Positions 50,601 through 61,528 are shown, counted from the first letter of the stretch. The stretch is DNA of 64,000 bases from Parapristionchus giblindavisi (GCA_943737045.1 CALSFV010000213.1:185001-249000), one strand, 5' to 3'. The notes: a model not told the origin generated them from the letters alone. Numbers and translations are program-made.

Positions 50601-52025
50601 ATTAGACATTATCAATTCTGCGGTATTTTGGGTCCTGACTGAAAATACGACAGTTGTCTATCGTTAACCTGCGGGTTCTCGAGGTCTATGACCCGGATAA
50701 CCGACAGAATCTGCGGGCGCACGGGACCGTAGTCCGGAATACCGACAGATAAGCACTTGCGGGCGCACGAGACCAAGGGGTCCGGATTACCGACAAGGCA
50801 AGATAATACGTGTGAAAACAAACGGAAACTTCCAAAAAGGAAGAAGGGAAACACAGCCGAACACACGAAGAACAGTGAAGGGAAGGGGGCTAGTGAGAGA
50901 CTATCTCACTCGAGAGACGCGCGAGTTCGATCTACTGGATCGGACGTCGCGCTATTGATTGGAACACGTGATACATGAATGTGTCACGTGAAGTGTGTTC
51001 ACAGCCGACCAGGTCGACCAAGCCTTTTGATTGATTGAGCAATGAAATATAATGGATATTATTATTATTTGCAGACACTACTATCCCCTTGTTCTTCTTC
51101 TATGTTTCGTTCTTCCCACAATCATTCCAGTATACTTTTGGAATGAATCACCATCAACATCTTTCTTCGTTGCAGCCATCTTTCGATATGTCTTCACACT
51201 CAATATCACCTGGTAGGAGATCTCATTGAATATACCGAGAAATACCCTACATAGCGGCACAACTGACAGTCAGTCAGTACATTATGTGCCAAATTACCCC
51301 TGATTGATCTCAATATTCTGTCATTATTTATATACATATTATATCATAATGGCTAGCTCATAGCATTAAAAAATATCATCGATGTTTTATTTTCATAGAC
51401 TATTCTTTTTTCCGGGGGGGACATTCCTTTTTAAAGAATCGGTCGTAGAATGTGCAGTTCTTCCTATTTGACCAATCGATATCAGGCTAATCAACTCAGC
51501 CGCACACATGTTCGGATACAAACCATACGATGCTACCATATCTCCAGTGGATTCAGTGTGGCTTAATCTTCAAGTGGGAGAGGGCGGCCATAACTTCCAT
51601 CATTCATTCCCTCAGGTCTGCTTATTATTTTTATTCTTTATTGCAAGTACATATATAAATGGAAAATGGCATAAAATTGAGAATTTTTTGCTGATAATAA
51701 AAGGAAAAGATTTGTTTCTTCGAGCTTACAAATAGCAAAGATCACTTATTGAAAATATGTTTCAGCTTTTCTATATGCAATCTATATATTCCCAAAAGCA
51801 ATTGAATATTGAAATCGGTTTGTAAAAATAAATAAAAAATAATAGAATATAAAATTCCAGGACTATCGTGCCTCTGAGTTTTCGCTAATGACAAATTGGA
51901 CTCGTGCAAAGTTGGACGCTATGGCTTATTTGGGTCTGATCTACGACAGAAAGACTGTGTCTGTGGAATCGATTGAACGATTGAAGAGAAACAAGGGGGG
52001 TGATACATTTCACTGGCATAATTAA
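44334..52025 (+). CDS. Delta-9 fatty acid desaturase (stearoyl-CoA desaturase, FAT-5/6/7 type)
   Basis: A membrane di-iron enzyme of the ER that introduces the first double bond into palmitoyl/stearoyl-CoA using cytochrome b5 electrons. Nine phase-perfect exons: 44334-44447, 44601-44721, 44802-44878, 44979-45032, 45137-45277, 45522-45586, 51075-51212, 51486-51615, 51861-52025; 334 aa, the normal family length. All iron-ligand boxes are present: HRLWSH (95-100), HRCHH (132-136), NSAAH (240-244), HNFHH (272-276). Hydrophobic segments lie at about 50-70, 79-93 and 193-230. The short N-terminus resembles worm FAT proteins. Intron 6 is 5.5 kb and packed with inverted repeats; acceptors of exons 4 and 5 are AAG rather than CAG. 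The start is the first ATG in frame; a second Met lies three codons later. Confidence 0.96.
45301..45398. mobile_element. Family 'F' short foldback repeat, copy 3
   Basis: CCCGAGCTAATTTGAAACTC with a centre of GCTTTCTTTATTGCGAGAGA, in desaturase intron 5. Same family as 18.1 kb. Confidence 0.7.
45698..45814. mobile_element. Family 'F' short foldback repeat, copy 4
   Basis: TTAAAGCACTCCCAGAGCTA at the left and TTTGCTCGGAGTTAAAG at the right form inverted ends around TCTCGTAGACAAAGAAAGCG. One of the best preserved copies; it lies at the start of desaturase intron 6. Confidence 0.75.
45902..46485. mobile_element. MITE-like element with about 75-bp terminal inverted repeats
   Basis: 45902-45976 (starts ATGTTATATTTTGCTAGATA) is the reverse complement of 46411-46485, giving a 584-bp element with no coding capacity. 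Its inner end sequence is related to the ends of the larger element around it. Flanking target duplication not resolved. Confidence 0.75.
46860..46972 (+). other. Possible exon within the intronic element
   Basis: Between a TTAG acceptor and a GTAAGC donor an open frame reads IWKYFAECGSCTK then a hydrophobic ILTIATVFGLEISATVW. Not recognised; no joining exon confirmed. Confidence 0.25.
47300..47869 (+). repeat. Two diverged tandem copies of a short reading frame
   Basis: Frames at 47300-47482 and 47654-47866 share an alignable peptide pattern (RSI..MISL.NQ..L....QLF.RTC..DSE). The DNA before each copy (GCGCAGCAT.CTT/TATT, and further up ATTCATTCG and AGATTAATT) also matches, so about 350 bp were tandemly duplicated and then diverged. 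No family recognised; coding status unknown. Confidence 0.45.
49736..50471 (-). CDS. Possible hypothetical gene on the antisense strand of the intronic element
   Basis: From 50471 downward an ATG frame reads MADRYCVDQEMFFLVWNTTT to a donor near 50390. A second open segment (50276-50356) is acidic (SVDVDDEEPSSANMK), and a third (49736-50140) reads VVDRIDVLLREGG and continues to 49736. The composition is protein-like, but the phase between the first two segments does not fit and a stop precedes the third, so the model is incomplete. It may be the gene of the surrounding repeat element or a relic. No family recognised. Confidence 0.3.
50669..50801. repeat. Three imperfect tandem units of about 47 bp
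   Basis: CTGCGGG...CCGACAG occurs three times in succession, each with a GGxCC(G)GGATxACCGACA core, near the right end of the intronic element. Such subterminal repeats are common binding sites for transposases; this role is inferred. Confidence 0.55.
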
Positions 52026-52555
52026 TATGATATGGCATATATTGTGACATTCTATGCTCAGAATATTCCAAAAAAAGTTGAAACACTCTTCACTTTTCTC
52101 CACATTTAGTTCCTTTTTTTCTGACCCATTAATTTTTTTCGCGATTTTTGAACTGTACATTAAATTGAGCTTAACCTTCCTCTGTGGTCTCTTCAAAACG
52201 CACGCAATTTCCTTGTTCCCTGTGTGATTACGAAACAATTGTCAAATGTAATGTTCATTTGAATTAGTCGTTGTATACATTGAATTTTGGTTGTACAGTT
52301 CTGTTCACAAATTGTATTGCATCTGTCACGAGTACGTTGCCAAATATTTATTATTTTCATATTTTAATATGCGTATAAAGACAGTTAAATTGAATACATT
52401 ATCCATTAGAAGTAATTGCATGATTATCCCACTGTAGGTGGAAAAATCTTCATTTATTCATATTTATATGTACAGATGCATTAAAAATCTATAAATGACG
52501 TTATCCGTGGGTCTTGTGATCATTGCGGCACAAAAATCAATTTGAGGACATTATT
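52026..52555. other. Desaturase 3' flank / intergenic
   Basis: The two genes converge here (desaturase + ends at 52025, chemoreceptor - ends at 52556). AT-rich, with no other feature seen. Confidence 0.5.
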
Positions 52556-55500
52556 TTAAGTTCTCTTGTTCTGGATCGAGCTTGTCTTCGTTTGAGATTG
52601 ACGGTGGTCGATGGTGATGGAGGTCTTAACAACCGTCGTCACTCCCAACATTGAACGAATCTTTTTAGGGAGGAACCTCGAAACGAATATCCTGGAAAAA
52701 AAACCCGGTGATCTGTATTCGCATTCTATTGAATTGCCAACGAATGTCATTGATATCCAACACATTATTCTGGTGTAACCCATTTTTCTTTGAAAGCTAG
52801 ACAAGAGAGAGAGAGCATTAATGTTGAGAGAGTACGTGGTCTTACCTGTAATCTCTAACTCCAATGAGAACTACCACAGCGTCGATAAAAGGGAAGAAAG
52901 TGAGGACGAAACAACACATGTATGGGGAAACGTTGAAGAGAGGAATGAATATGGGAAGATTGATGCAGATTGCGACAGGAAGATAAACAAATAACAGAGG
53001 AACGAGTAACTGCAATGATGACTCAATTGTTATTCCTTCTGTTTATTCATCAATATAGCTGTAATAAACTAACGAACGAAATAAAATGTATATCTAACGA
53101 GAAAAAATAACTTTAAAAAAACAAGCAAAAAACTAGAGAATTGACATTGAAAAAACTAATAATAAGCTTGCGTAGGCGGTTTTGTAAAACTTTTTCTTTC
53201 AATTATAATTCATGTAACGTCAAACATAATCTAATCTACCTGAACAATCAAAGTATTAAACAACTGTCGCTGTAGGTGAACATTTTTATCGCTATGCCTC
53301 GATGGTAGATTTCTGGAAACGAATCTGATCGTATCAATTTGTATATATAATATTCATCACATGTTGAATAATATTTTGATCACACAGCCGATCAAAGCAC
53401 AAATAGAGTTGGTTAGATAGCTTCTTTTATAGGCACATCCCGAGGTAATCGCTCGTAGACAAAGAAAACGAGAGAGCAATGCCACAGCGGAGAATTTCAA
53501 ATTAACACGGGGTGTGCCTTTAAAGAGACTGATAAAAGGCTCTGTAGTCGTAACTACGATCATCCTTATATTCATAGTTAGTGTTAAAAATTATCTTTTA
53601 TGATCTCGCATTTCTGTTCGTTCCATACGGTTTTGTGTTTATTATAAAAAAATAATAAGGTAAACGAAGAAACAGAGGAAGTTCGTACTTGAAGTAACGA
53701 AATATAATCGTTCCACAGTACATGATTATTGACACATAAATAGTCATGATACAATCAAATCCCAACGTGGTCGAGATATCTTTCCATCTTATTTTTCCGG
53801 AATTAATTTCCTGCAGATGCTCATGATGTTTTATAGACAGCTTCAGATCAGAACAAATTTAAAAATTGCACATTTCAAATAGTGCTCTTAAGGTACAATA
53901 GAATAGTTTAGATAATTTTGATCCACTTTGAATGGAACTAAAAACTGACAAAGTATAATGCACCAAGTCGGTCATTATGAAAACGCTCCGATGCGGCTTC
54001 TCTTACATAAACATCCGTAAATTGGATGAATGCAGTATCGGGAGCGTAACCAAGCAAAACGTTGAAGAACCTTCAATTATATTTATATCTTATTGTGATA
54101 TTTATTATTCTTTATTCTGCCTCTCTCCTCGTCATCAGTTGTCAGTTTTATCTAATTGTCATTCAAGGAAGTTCACAACGTAGCGGATTAGTCTGCAGAT
54201 ATACAGCGTTTGGAATGGTTCTTCGTCGATGTCGTATCCCGTACATCGACTATCTCCACAGGATTCGATTCGTCAATTGAAACCCATCCGTTATCTTGAG
54301 TGGAGATGAATTCTCTCGACGAAATGATAGATCTCGTGGATAAGAAGATTCCCCCAGTCTCCCCCCCCCCAAGATATGATATGCAATTTTGGATTTAAAA
54401 ATGTTTTATCGATTTTAGATATCGATTTCTAAACTTACCAGAGATTTAGATGAACGAGAACCATGATCATAATGACAACGAGAAAATACCATTTCTCAAT
54501 GATAATCAGTTTTGCTGGACTGAAATAAGGTCAGTTACTGATAGTATGAACACGAGAATAATTTTTAACGGTTACTGTAAGAGAGCGATGTATCGATAAA
54601 TGAAGAGTATTGCTAGGAGAATCATCAATTGCGAAAATGTTCCTGCCCAGAATGCTATCGTAACCTGTTTCAGTCATTTATTCATTTATTGTATTCTTTA
54701 AATGGTATGTTCCCTTTATTTATTCGAAGAAGAATACAGTACAGATTGATCGCGTTATTAGAGCCGTACTGCATATTATGATTGTAACTGAATAAGTAAC
54801 TAACTTTTGACTTGAAAAGTCCATCGGCGATCATGAAAATTGAATTTCCGTACACTCCAGCCAACTAAGAATTAATATTTTATTACACATGTTAAAGACA
54901 CAACCGAGCTAATTTTACGCTCTGCGCTTGCAACACTCTCTAGTTGAAAAATAAAGCGAAATAGTATGGCCAATGTGAAGTGTTTCAAATTTGCTCGGGT
55001 GTGCCTTTAAAGGGAGCGTAACCTCTCTCAATGGTCTCTTCGACGCTCAATGCTTTCTCGTTGTTAGAGAGCAGAGAAATAGTGTGCATAATATAGAGAC
55101 CATAGAGAGGTATTGAGAGTATAAAAATCACTTGTTTTATTTGTAGAAGAGACTTTCTTGTTTTGCATGGTTCAGAAACTATTCCGATCTCTTTTATATC
55201 TAATAGCGCGCGGCGAAGGTTAGCCGGGTTAGGTGAGAGGCAGCGGAAAGTCAACCGAGAGGCGGGGAGATATCTAGCCTTTGAGAGACTTCCGTTCTTT
55301 AGATCACAGTGTCATTTTTTTTAAACAAGTATATTTTATACGCACAATAACTCTCCTTTTAATCCGTCCCTGATAATGAGTTCCACAGTTAAAAAGTCAA
55401 TGCAATACATAGATCAACTATTTAGACCAGCTCGCCAGTATAGCGATAAAATGATAGATCAGGAGGGTCTATTAATAACAGCGAAGAATGTTCTGATTTG

Positions 55501-56188
55501 GTATGTATCCAGCAGGAATGTGCATTTTAAAATTTACGATTTTGCGAATTTTTGTGTGTCAGAAATATTATTGGAAACAATGGTAAACAACTAGAAAAGT
55601 GGTGAAATTATTTTTTTACTATAATTTGGGCGTTTTGCAGAGAGTATCACTGGCTTTGGATGTGATGCATCCACAAACATTCTTTTTTTTTAAATTTCAC
55701 TCAGAAAAACAAAAAGGTAAAATCAAATATCTCGGTTCATTGACTGCCTAGAGACTTGAATCTTGTTTAAAAAACCACACTCATATGCCCGACTTGCTTG
55801 ATGTGCATATCAATTTAGCCGATTTTTTATAGTGGAAACTTTAAAAGTTTTTCTCCATTTCTAATAATGGAGTGTGCATATTTGATCCTCCGTATTGAGA
55901 TACAAATGGTTTTTAATAAAAAATACCGGATTTGCAATGATGTGCATGAAAGGAATGTAGATATCATTCACAGTAAATATCAGTAGTAAATATTTGTAGG
56001 AGCCCATTGTTTTTCGTGAAGCATTTTTGATAACATAGAGAAGAAAGACATTTACAAATATCGATATCACTGAAATTGAAGAAATCAAAGAAAGCTGAAT
56101 GGCCTTTCAGCAAATGGTGATTGTGAGTATACATACCTCCATTTACATATCCGAGAAACTCCAAGTTGTTCGTAATTTTTGAAGCCAT
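52556..56188 (-). CDS. Seven-transmembrane chemoreceptor, Str/Srj class
   Basis: Putative olfactory or gustatory GPCR; such proteins sit in sensory-neuron cilia. Ten phase-consistent exons read downward: 56137-56188, 55927-56069, 54805-54864, 54576-54664, 54439-54519, 53950-54070, 53689-53810, 53240-53297, 52846-53009, 52556-52691; 341 aa, the usual family length. Family marks: KTMGSYKYLLLIF after TM1, ADGLFKSK, FIYRYIAL at the end of TM3 (106-112), QRQLFNTLIVQ before TM6, LFVYLPVA in TM6, and FPFIDAVVVLIGVRDYR closing TM7, then a basic tail. Exon 8 uses a GAG acceptor chosen by frame. Exons 1-2 and the promoter lie in the left palindrome arm; exons 3-10 lie outside it. No lesion seen. The ligand is unknown. 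Confidence 0.92.
53431..53525. mobile_element. Family 'F' short foldback repeat, copy 5
   Basis: Contains CTCGTAGACAAAGAAAACGAG and CGGAGAATTTCAAATTA, ending GGTGTGCCTTTAAAG, within chemoreceptor intron 7. The left half is shortened. Confidence 0.7.
54902..55060. mobile_element. Family 'F' repeat, copy 6, with extended tail
   Basis: Starts CAACCGAGCTAATTTTACG and runs to TTGCTCGGGTGTGCCTTTAA, then a tail (GGGAGCGTAACCTCTC) that is also found inverted at 35930-35995. Located in chemoreceptor intron 2. Confidence 0.7.
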
Positions 56189-56189
56189 C

Positions 56190-57782
56190 GCAGAAACTAA
56201 TTTTGAGAACTATAAAACAAAAATATGTTCTGGCACTTTAAACCAGAAAGGTTATTTTCAGCTTCTTTGACATAGATTTTTTCTTCAACTAATGTATAAT
56301 AAATGAAAGGTGACTAAGATTGTACTAATTGTACACCTCTTGAAGTAAACTGAATCACATGACACTTTTAATTATACAGGGTATAGTCAGAAAATAAAAG
56401 AATTTTAATACTTCTTAAAAACAAACATAGAAAATACTTATGAACGAAATACATAGAAAAAAAGCAATGAATGGTGACATATTGAATGTACAAAACAACT
56501 AGTAAATCGTTAAGGAAGATTTCATATGTAGCGAAAATAATAATAAAAAAGGAAATAGAAATAGAAATAGAAAAAATTATAGAGGAGAGGTTGTGCAAAA
56601 GGAGGAGGTCTTTTTCGGGTTTTCTTGCCACTTTCGAACAGAGCATAAAAGAACACATTTTTTAAGAATATGGTAAATATTTTAATATAATATTAATAAT
56701 AATAATATTTATCCTGACAGCATTAAATACAGAGGGACCAAAACAGGGGGAATCTTCTTCTCCATAAGATCTATCCTTTCGTTTGAGAATTCATTTCCAT
56801 TCAAGATAACGTCCGCATATGAAACTTGATTGGAATAGTATAATAACCCACGAAATCTTCGTCGTTTGACAATGTTTGACAAGATGGAAATACCGCTCCT
56901 GACTTTCCCAAGTCTTCTAGGAGGGGACTCAGCTGTTGATCCTTTTCTATTGATTATTGATTAGAGATAACTATAAAGAACATTCGGATGGAGAAAATAA
57001 TACGTTATTTCTGTATAGTTTGCTAATGAAAAATGATGAAATGACCAGATATAGTTGTGATTGGACACTGACCGATAATTGATAGGACTAAAAGATGCAG
57101 ACCCGTGATATGCGAGAAGTTAGCCCAGCCATCTCATCTAACCCATGGCCCAATGATAAACGTTCGGAATCGTTATCCATTTGTCGCATGTTCGAAACAT
57201 ATTGCCCAATTTTCAAAAAGTGCACCTTTTCCCTCGATGATTCATTCATGTTTCTTACCATTAATGAGCTGAATTTGCATAAAATACATAGTGTACGGTA
57301 GGTAGAACAACTTTTACTGTATTTCCGTTTTCACATCTAGTTCACGAAAAAATTCGATGGACACCACATTTAAATTCATACGTTCACTTTATCAATACGG
57401 ATTCAAGGAAGCTATTTAAAAATCGGGTTTGATTTTCTCCTCATTCGTGACAAGTTAGAATAGTAACATAAAAATAAAGCAAATGAATAAGAGTCAAACA
57501 AATAAGAATCAGAAAATACACTTGTGCCATTTGGTGAACGTCTTTTTTCCCATTCTTAGCTACAGGTTGGTAAGTAGCAAGAACAGTGTAAGTACAGTGT
57601 TTAGTTAGTGTGAGTTCGATTACGATATTTACCATTTCAATTCATATATTTATACAATCCAATCAACAATATATACAATACAATGCGTTAGCGCACCAAA
57701 ATTTTTTCAAAATTCTTTATTACGAGAATTTGTGTCAGTCGAGTGAGTGTGTTAGTCAGCATCTTCATACCTTAATTGTGCT
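56190..57782. other. Palindrome arm section without recognised gene (mirrored at 59935-61527)
   Basis: Chemoreceptor upstream DNA followed by AT-rich sequence. A TA-rich ATTAATAATAAT run is at 56688. A segment at 57500-57570 resembles the Lys-rich collagen-tail exon (QPVAKNGKK versus QLVAKDGKT), so it may be a decayed duplicate exon. 56760-56815 resembles 54300-54350. Confidence 0.5.
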
Positions 57783-58382
57783 TCATATACGCCCGGCCGA
57801 TTTCTGGAAATACGTAAAGATAAGTCATGTGCCTTGGGGACAAGGTCTTGACGCGCTTGGAGCTTACTTTGTTGGTGCCCTTGCGGGCAGTGTTCTTCTT
57901 AGGAGTCATAGACTTCTTAGGAGCCTTCGCCTTGATGTTATCCTTAGAGGTCTTGCCATCCTTAGCTACGAGTTGCTTGTCTACGAATGCCACGCTACGA
58001 CGGGACTGAAGATTACCAATGATTTAACTTCAGATTAAATAACAATGCCTTACCTTAAGGTCAACCTTATTGGCTCCGCATCCAGCTCCGGGTCCTGCGG
58101 CTCCGCGCTATCCTGTCCCTTCTGTCCGGGCTGTCCGTCCTTTCCAGCATCTCCGATAGGTCCCTGAGGTCCGTCGCGACCGGGCTTTCCGGGCTGTCCA
58201 GGAGCTCGATCGGGTCCAGGGGCTACAGAAGCTCCGGGAGCTCTAGGAGGTCCAGCGGGAACATGTACCTCCTCGACGACTCCGGAGGTTCCAGCAGCTC
58301 CGGTCCGGCGGGGCAGTCGAAGCAGAAGTCTTCGGGGTTAGGCTGAGCATCGGCAGCAGCATCTTCTCCGTTGACTCCATGT
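57783..58382 (-). pseudogene. Cuticle-collagen 3' exons with Lys-rich tail (left-arm copy)
   Basis: Mirror image of the right-arm copy: exons 58054-58382, 57868-58005, 57783-57803. The first begins with [19 protein letters not shown] and CFDCPAG, then a frame change leads to GXY triplets (PGQPGKPGRDGPQGPIGDAG, DGQPGQKGQD). A splice joins SRRSVAFVDKQ and a Lys-rich stretch ending KSAGRI. The N-terminal half of a collagen is missing, and the CFDCPAG block is out of frame with the later triplets, so it is a broken gene. Confidence 0.7.
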
Positions 58383-58731
58383 CTAAATCACTAAATCATC
58401 AGTGATCATTAGACAAACATCGTTGACCTCGAACATAGCAGATATGAATGAGATCATAGAAATAGATAAATCATTCCATTGTTCTTCGAGCTACCTACGA
58501 CGAACCCGTAGTCGCTTCAGTGCCCAGCTCTAACAACCATGTAATACCGCAGGTAATATACACCCATTGAACAGTCTGCGTTTATGTGCCATTTGGATAG
58601 CCTTATTAACCATGAATGCCCTATGTTTATCTGATAGCTATCGTTAAATAACCCCTGTCACCTTCCCCAAGTGATTTCTATTATTAAAATTATTTTTCTC
58701 ATCGTTTCTGTATTTGCTGTCGCACCTGTCA

Positions 58732-58985
58732 CGAGTGTATCAAATAAATAAATAAATCAATCAATATGTCATTTCTTTAATTTGATTTAAAACAAAAAAA
58801 CAACCAATGCAGAGTGCATGACTTCATTAAATAAATTTACCGATAATTTGAATTCGTGTTCTTTCTTTTCAAAATCATTCTTCTTTTTTGCAATGTTCGG
58901 AGACGGTTCCTCCTCTCTTCTCTTCTTCATTCACACATTCTTATTGTCCTCTATAGTAAGTTCAATAATGTCCATGTTTGATCTT
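58732..58985 (+). repeat. Palindrome spacer (254 bp) with truncated small-gene copy
   Basis: Single-copy centre between the arms. It is closely similar to 23890-24145 and includes exon 1 of the 55-aa small gene. Similarity breaks off at TTTGATCTTTGA just before the right arm starts with CAGGTGCGACAG. Confidence 0.9.
58893..58955 (+). pseudogene. Exon 1 of the small 55-aa gene, copy C (truncated)
   Basis: Encodes the same MFGDGSSSLLFF start and keeps the GTAAGT donor, but the intron is cut after about 30 nt by the palindrome junction and no second exon follows. It proves that the palindrome centre derives from a small-gene/collagen locus like that at 23-24 kb. Confidence 0.85.
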
Positions 58986-59334
58986 TGACAGGTGCGACAG
59001 CAAATACAGAAACGATGAGAAAAATAATTTTAATAATAGAAATCACTTGGGGAAGGTGACAGGGGTTATTTAACGATAGCTATCAGATAAACATAGGGCA
59101 TTCATGGTTAATAAGGCTATCCAAATGGCACATAAACGCAGACTGTTCAATGGGTGTATATTACCTGCGGTATTACATGGTTGTTAGAGCTGGGCACTGA
59201 AGCGACTACGGGTTCGTCGTAGGTAGCTCGAAGAACAATGGAATGATTTATCTATTTCTATGATCTCATTCATATCTGCTATGTTCGAGGTCAACGATGT
59301 TTGTCTAATGATCACTGATGATTTAGTGATTTAG

Positions 59335-59934
59335 ACATGGAGTCAACGGAGAAGATGCTGCTGCCGATGCTCAGCCTAACCCCGAAGACTTCTGCTTCGA
59401 CTGCCCCGCCGGACCGGAGCTGCTGGAACCTCCGGAGTCGTCGAGGAGGTACATGTTCCCGCTGGACCTCCTAGAGCTCCCGGAGCTTCTGTAGCCCCTG
59501 GACCCGATCGAGCTCCTGGACAGCCCGGAAAGCCCGGTCGCGACGGACCTCAGGGACCTATCGGAGATGCTGGAAAGGACGGACAGCCCGGACAGAAGGG
59601 ACAGGATAGCGCGGAGCCGCAGGACCCGGAGCTGGATGCGGAGCCAATAAGGTTGACCTTAAGGTAAGGCATTGTTATTTAATCTGAAGTTAAATCATTG
59701 GTAATCTTCAGTCCCGTCGTAGCGTGGCATTCGTAGACAAGCAACTCGTAGCTAAGGATGGCAAGACCTCTAAGGATAACATCAAGGCGAAGGCTCCTAA
59801 GAAGTCTATGACTCCTAAGAAGAACACTGCCCGCAAGGGCACCAACAAAGTAAGCTCCAAGCGCGTCAAGACCTTGTCCCCAAGGCACATGACTTATCTT
59901 TACGTATTTCCAGAAATCGGCCGGGCGTATATGA
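59335..59934 (+). pseudogene. Cuticle-collagen 3' exons with Lys-rich tail (right-arm copy)
   Basis: Exons 59335-59663, 59712-59849 and 59914-59934 (ending KSAGRI and stop), with GTAAGG and GTAAGC donors and CAG acceptors. An AATAAAG poly(A)-type signal follows at 59997. The GXY region ends GQKGQD and, with a slightly different frame, would read AGCGANKVDLK before the splice, which suggests a former Cys-containing collagen end. The Lys/Thr-rich exon alone could be mistaken for a histone-H1-like protein. The 5' half is missing and the frame is broken after CFDCPAG. Confidence 0.7.
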
Positions 59935-61528
59935 AGCACAATTAAGGTATGAAGATGCTGACTAACACACTCACTCGACTGACACAAATTCTCGTAATAA
60001 AGAATTTTGAAAAAATTTTGGTGCGCTAACGCATTGTATTGTATATATTGTTGATTGGATTGTATAAATATATGAATTGAAATGGTAAATATCGTAATCG
60101 AACTCACACTAACTAAACACTGTACTTACACTGTTCTTGCTACTTACCAACCTGTAGCTAAGAATGGGAAAAAAGACGTTCACCAAATGGCACAAGTGTA
60201 TTTTCTGATTCTTATTTGTTTGACTCTTATTCATTTGCTTTATTTTTATGTTACTATTCTAACTTGTCACGAATGAGGAGAAAATCAAACCCGATTTTTA
60301 AATAGCTTCCTTGAATCCGTATTGATAAAGTGAACGTATGAATTTAAATGTGGTGTCCATCGAATTTTTTCGTGAACTAGATGTGAAAACGGAAATACAG
60401 TAAAAGTTGTTCTACCTACCGTACACTATGTATTTTATGCAAATTCAGCTCATTAATGGTAAGAAACATGAATGAATCATCGAGGGAAAAGGTGCACTTT
60501 TTGAAAATTGGGCAATATGTTTCGAACATGCGACAAATGGATAACGATTCCGAACGTTTATCATTGGGCCATGGGTTAGATGAGATGGCTGGGCTAACTT
60601 CTCGCATATCACGGGTCTGCATCTTTTAGTCCTATCAATTATCGGTCAGTGTCCAATCACAACTATATCTGGTCATTTCATCATTTTTCATTAGCAAACT
60701 ATACAGAAATAACGTATTATTTTCTCCATCCGAATGTTCTTTATAGTTATCTCTAATCAATAATCAATAGAAAAGGATCAACAGCTGAGTCCCCTCCTAG
60801 AAGACTTGGGAAAGTCAGGAGCGGTATTTCCATCTTGTCAAACATTGTCAAACGACGAAGATTTCGTGGGTTATTATACTATTCCAATCAAGTTTCATAT
60901 GCGGACGTTATCTTGAATGGAAATGAATTCTCAAACGAAAGGATAGATCTTATGGAGAAGAAGATTCCCCCTGTTTTGGTCCCTCTGTATTTAATGCTGT
61001 CAGGATAAATATTATTATTATTAATATTATATTAAAATATTTACCATATTCTTAAAAAATGTGTTCTTTTATGCTCTGTTCGAAAGTGGCAAGAAAACCC
61101 GAAAAAGACCTCCTCCTTTTGCACAACCTCTCCTCTATAATTTTTTCTATTTCTATTTCTATTTCCTTTTTTATTATTATTTTCGCTACATATGAAATCT
61201 TCCTTAACGATTTACTAGTTGTTTTGTACATTCAATATGTCACCATTCATTGCTTTTTTTCTATGTATTTCGTTCATAAGTATTTTCTATGTTTGTTTTT
61301 AAGAAGTATTAAAATTCTTTTATTTTCTGACTATACCCTGTATAATTAAAAGTGTCATGTGATTCAGTTTACTTCAAGAGGTGTACAATTAGTACAATCT
61401 TAGTCACCTTTCATTTATTATACATTAGTTGAAGAAAAAATCTATGTCAAAGAAGCTGAAAATAACCTTTCTGGTTTAAAGTGCCAGAACATATTTTTGT
61501 TTTATAGTTCTCAAAATTAGTTTCTGCG

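Larger units (their letters stand above)
45950..51053. mobile_element. Large inverted-repeat-bounded segment (about 5.1 kb) inside desaturase intron 6
   Basis: 45950-46132 pairs with 50871-51053: the core AGTGAGATAGTCTCTCAC to GGTCGACC is matched base for base over about 150 bp, including TATCACGTGTTCC and CGCGACGTCC. A second related end, AATCAATCAAAAGGCT at about 46500, also pairs with the right end. The segment fills nearly the entire intron, ending about 20 bp before the exon 7 acceptor. It may be a DNA transposon carrying its own genes or a nested set of insertions. No known transposase motif was recognised. Confidence 0.65.
55376..58731 (+). repeat. Left arm of large palindrome (3356 bp)
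   Basis: Every base n sampled pairs with base 117717-n in 58986-62341, with no net insertion or deletion; the arms look identical at each place checked. From the outer edge inward: chemoreceptor intron 2, exon 2, exon 1 and promoter (to about 56.7 kb), about 1 kb without recognised genes, the collagen tail gene (57783-58382, minus), and a portion paralogous to 23430-24000. The outer edge (55376) lies inside chemoreceptor intron 2. Confidence 0.95.

Noticed and set aside
57772..57993. Lys-rich frame resembling a histone H1 tail
   Set aside because: Splice sites join it to collagen GXY sequence and to a short terminal exon; it is better read as a collagen tail exon.
57610..58038. 142-codon frame repeated exactly at 59679-60107 on the other strand
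   Set aside because: Antisense to the collagen tail exons and mirrored only because both lie in the palindrome arms.
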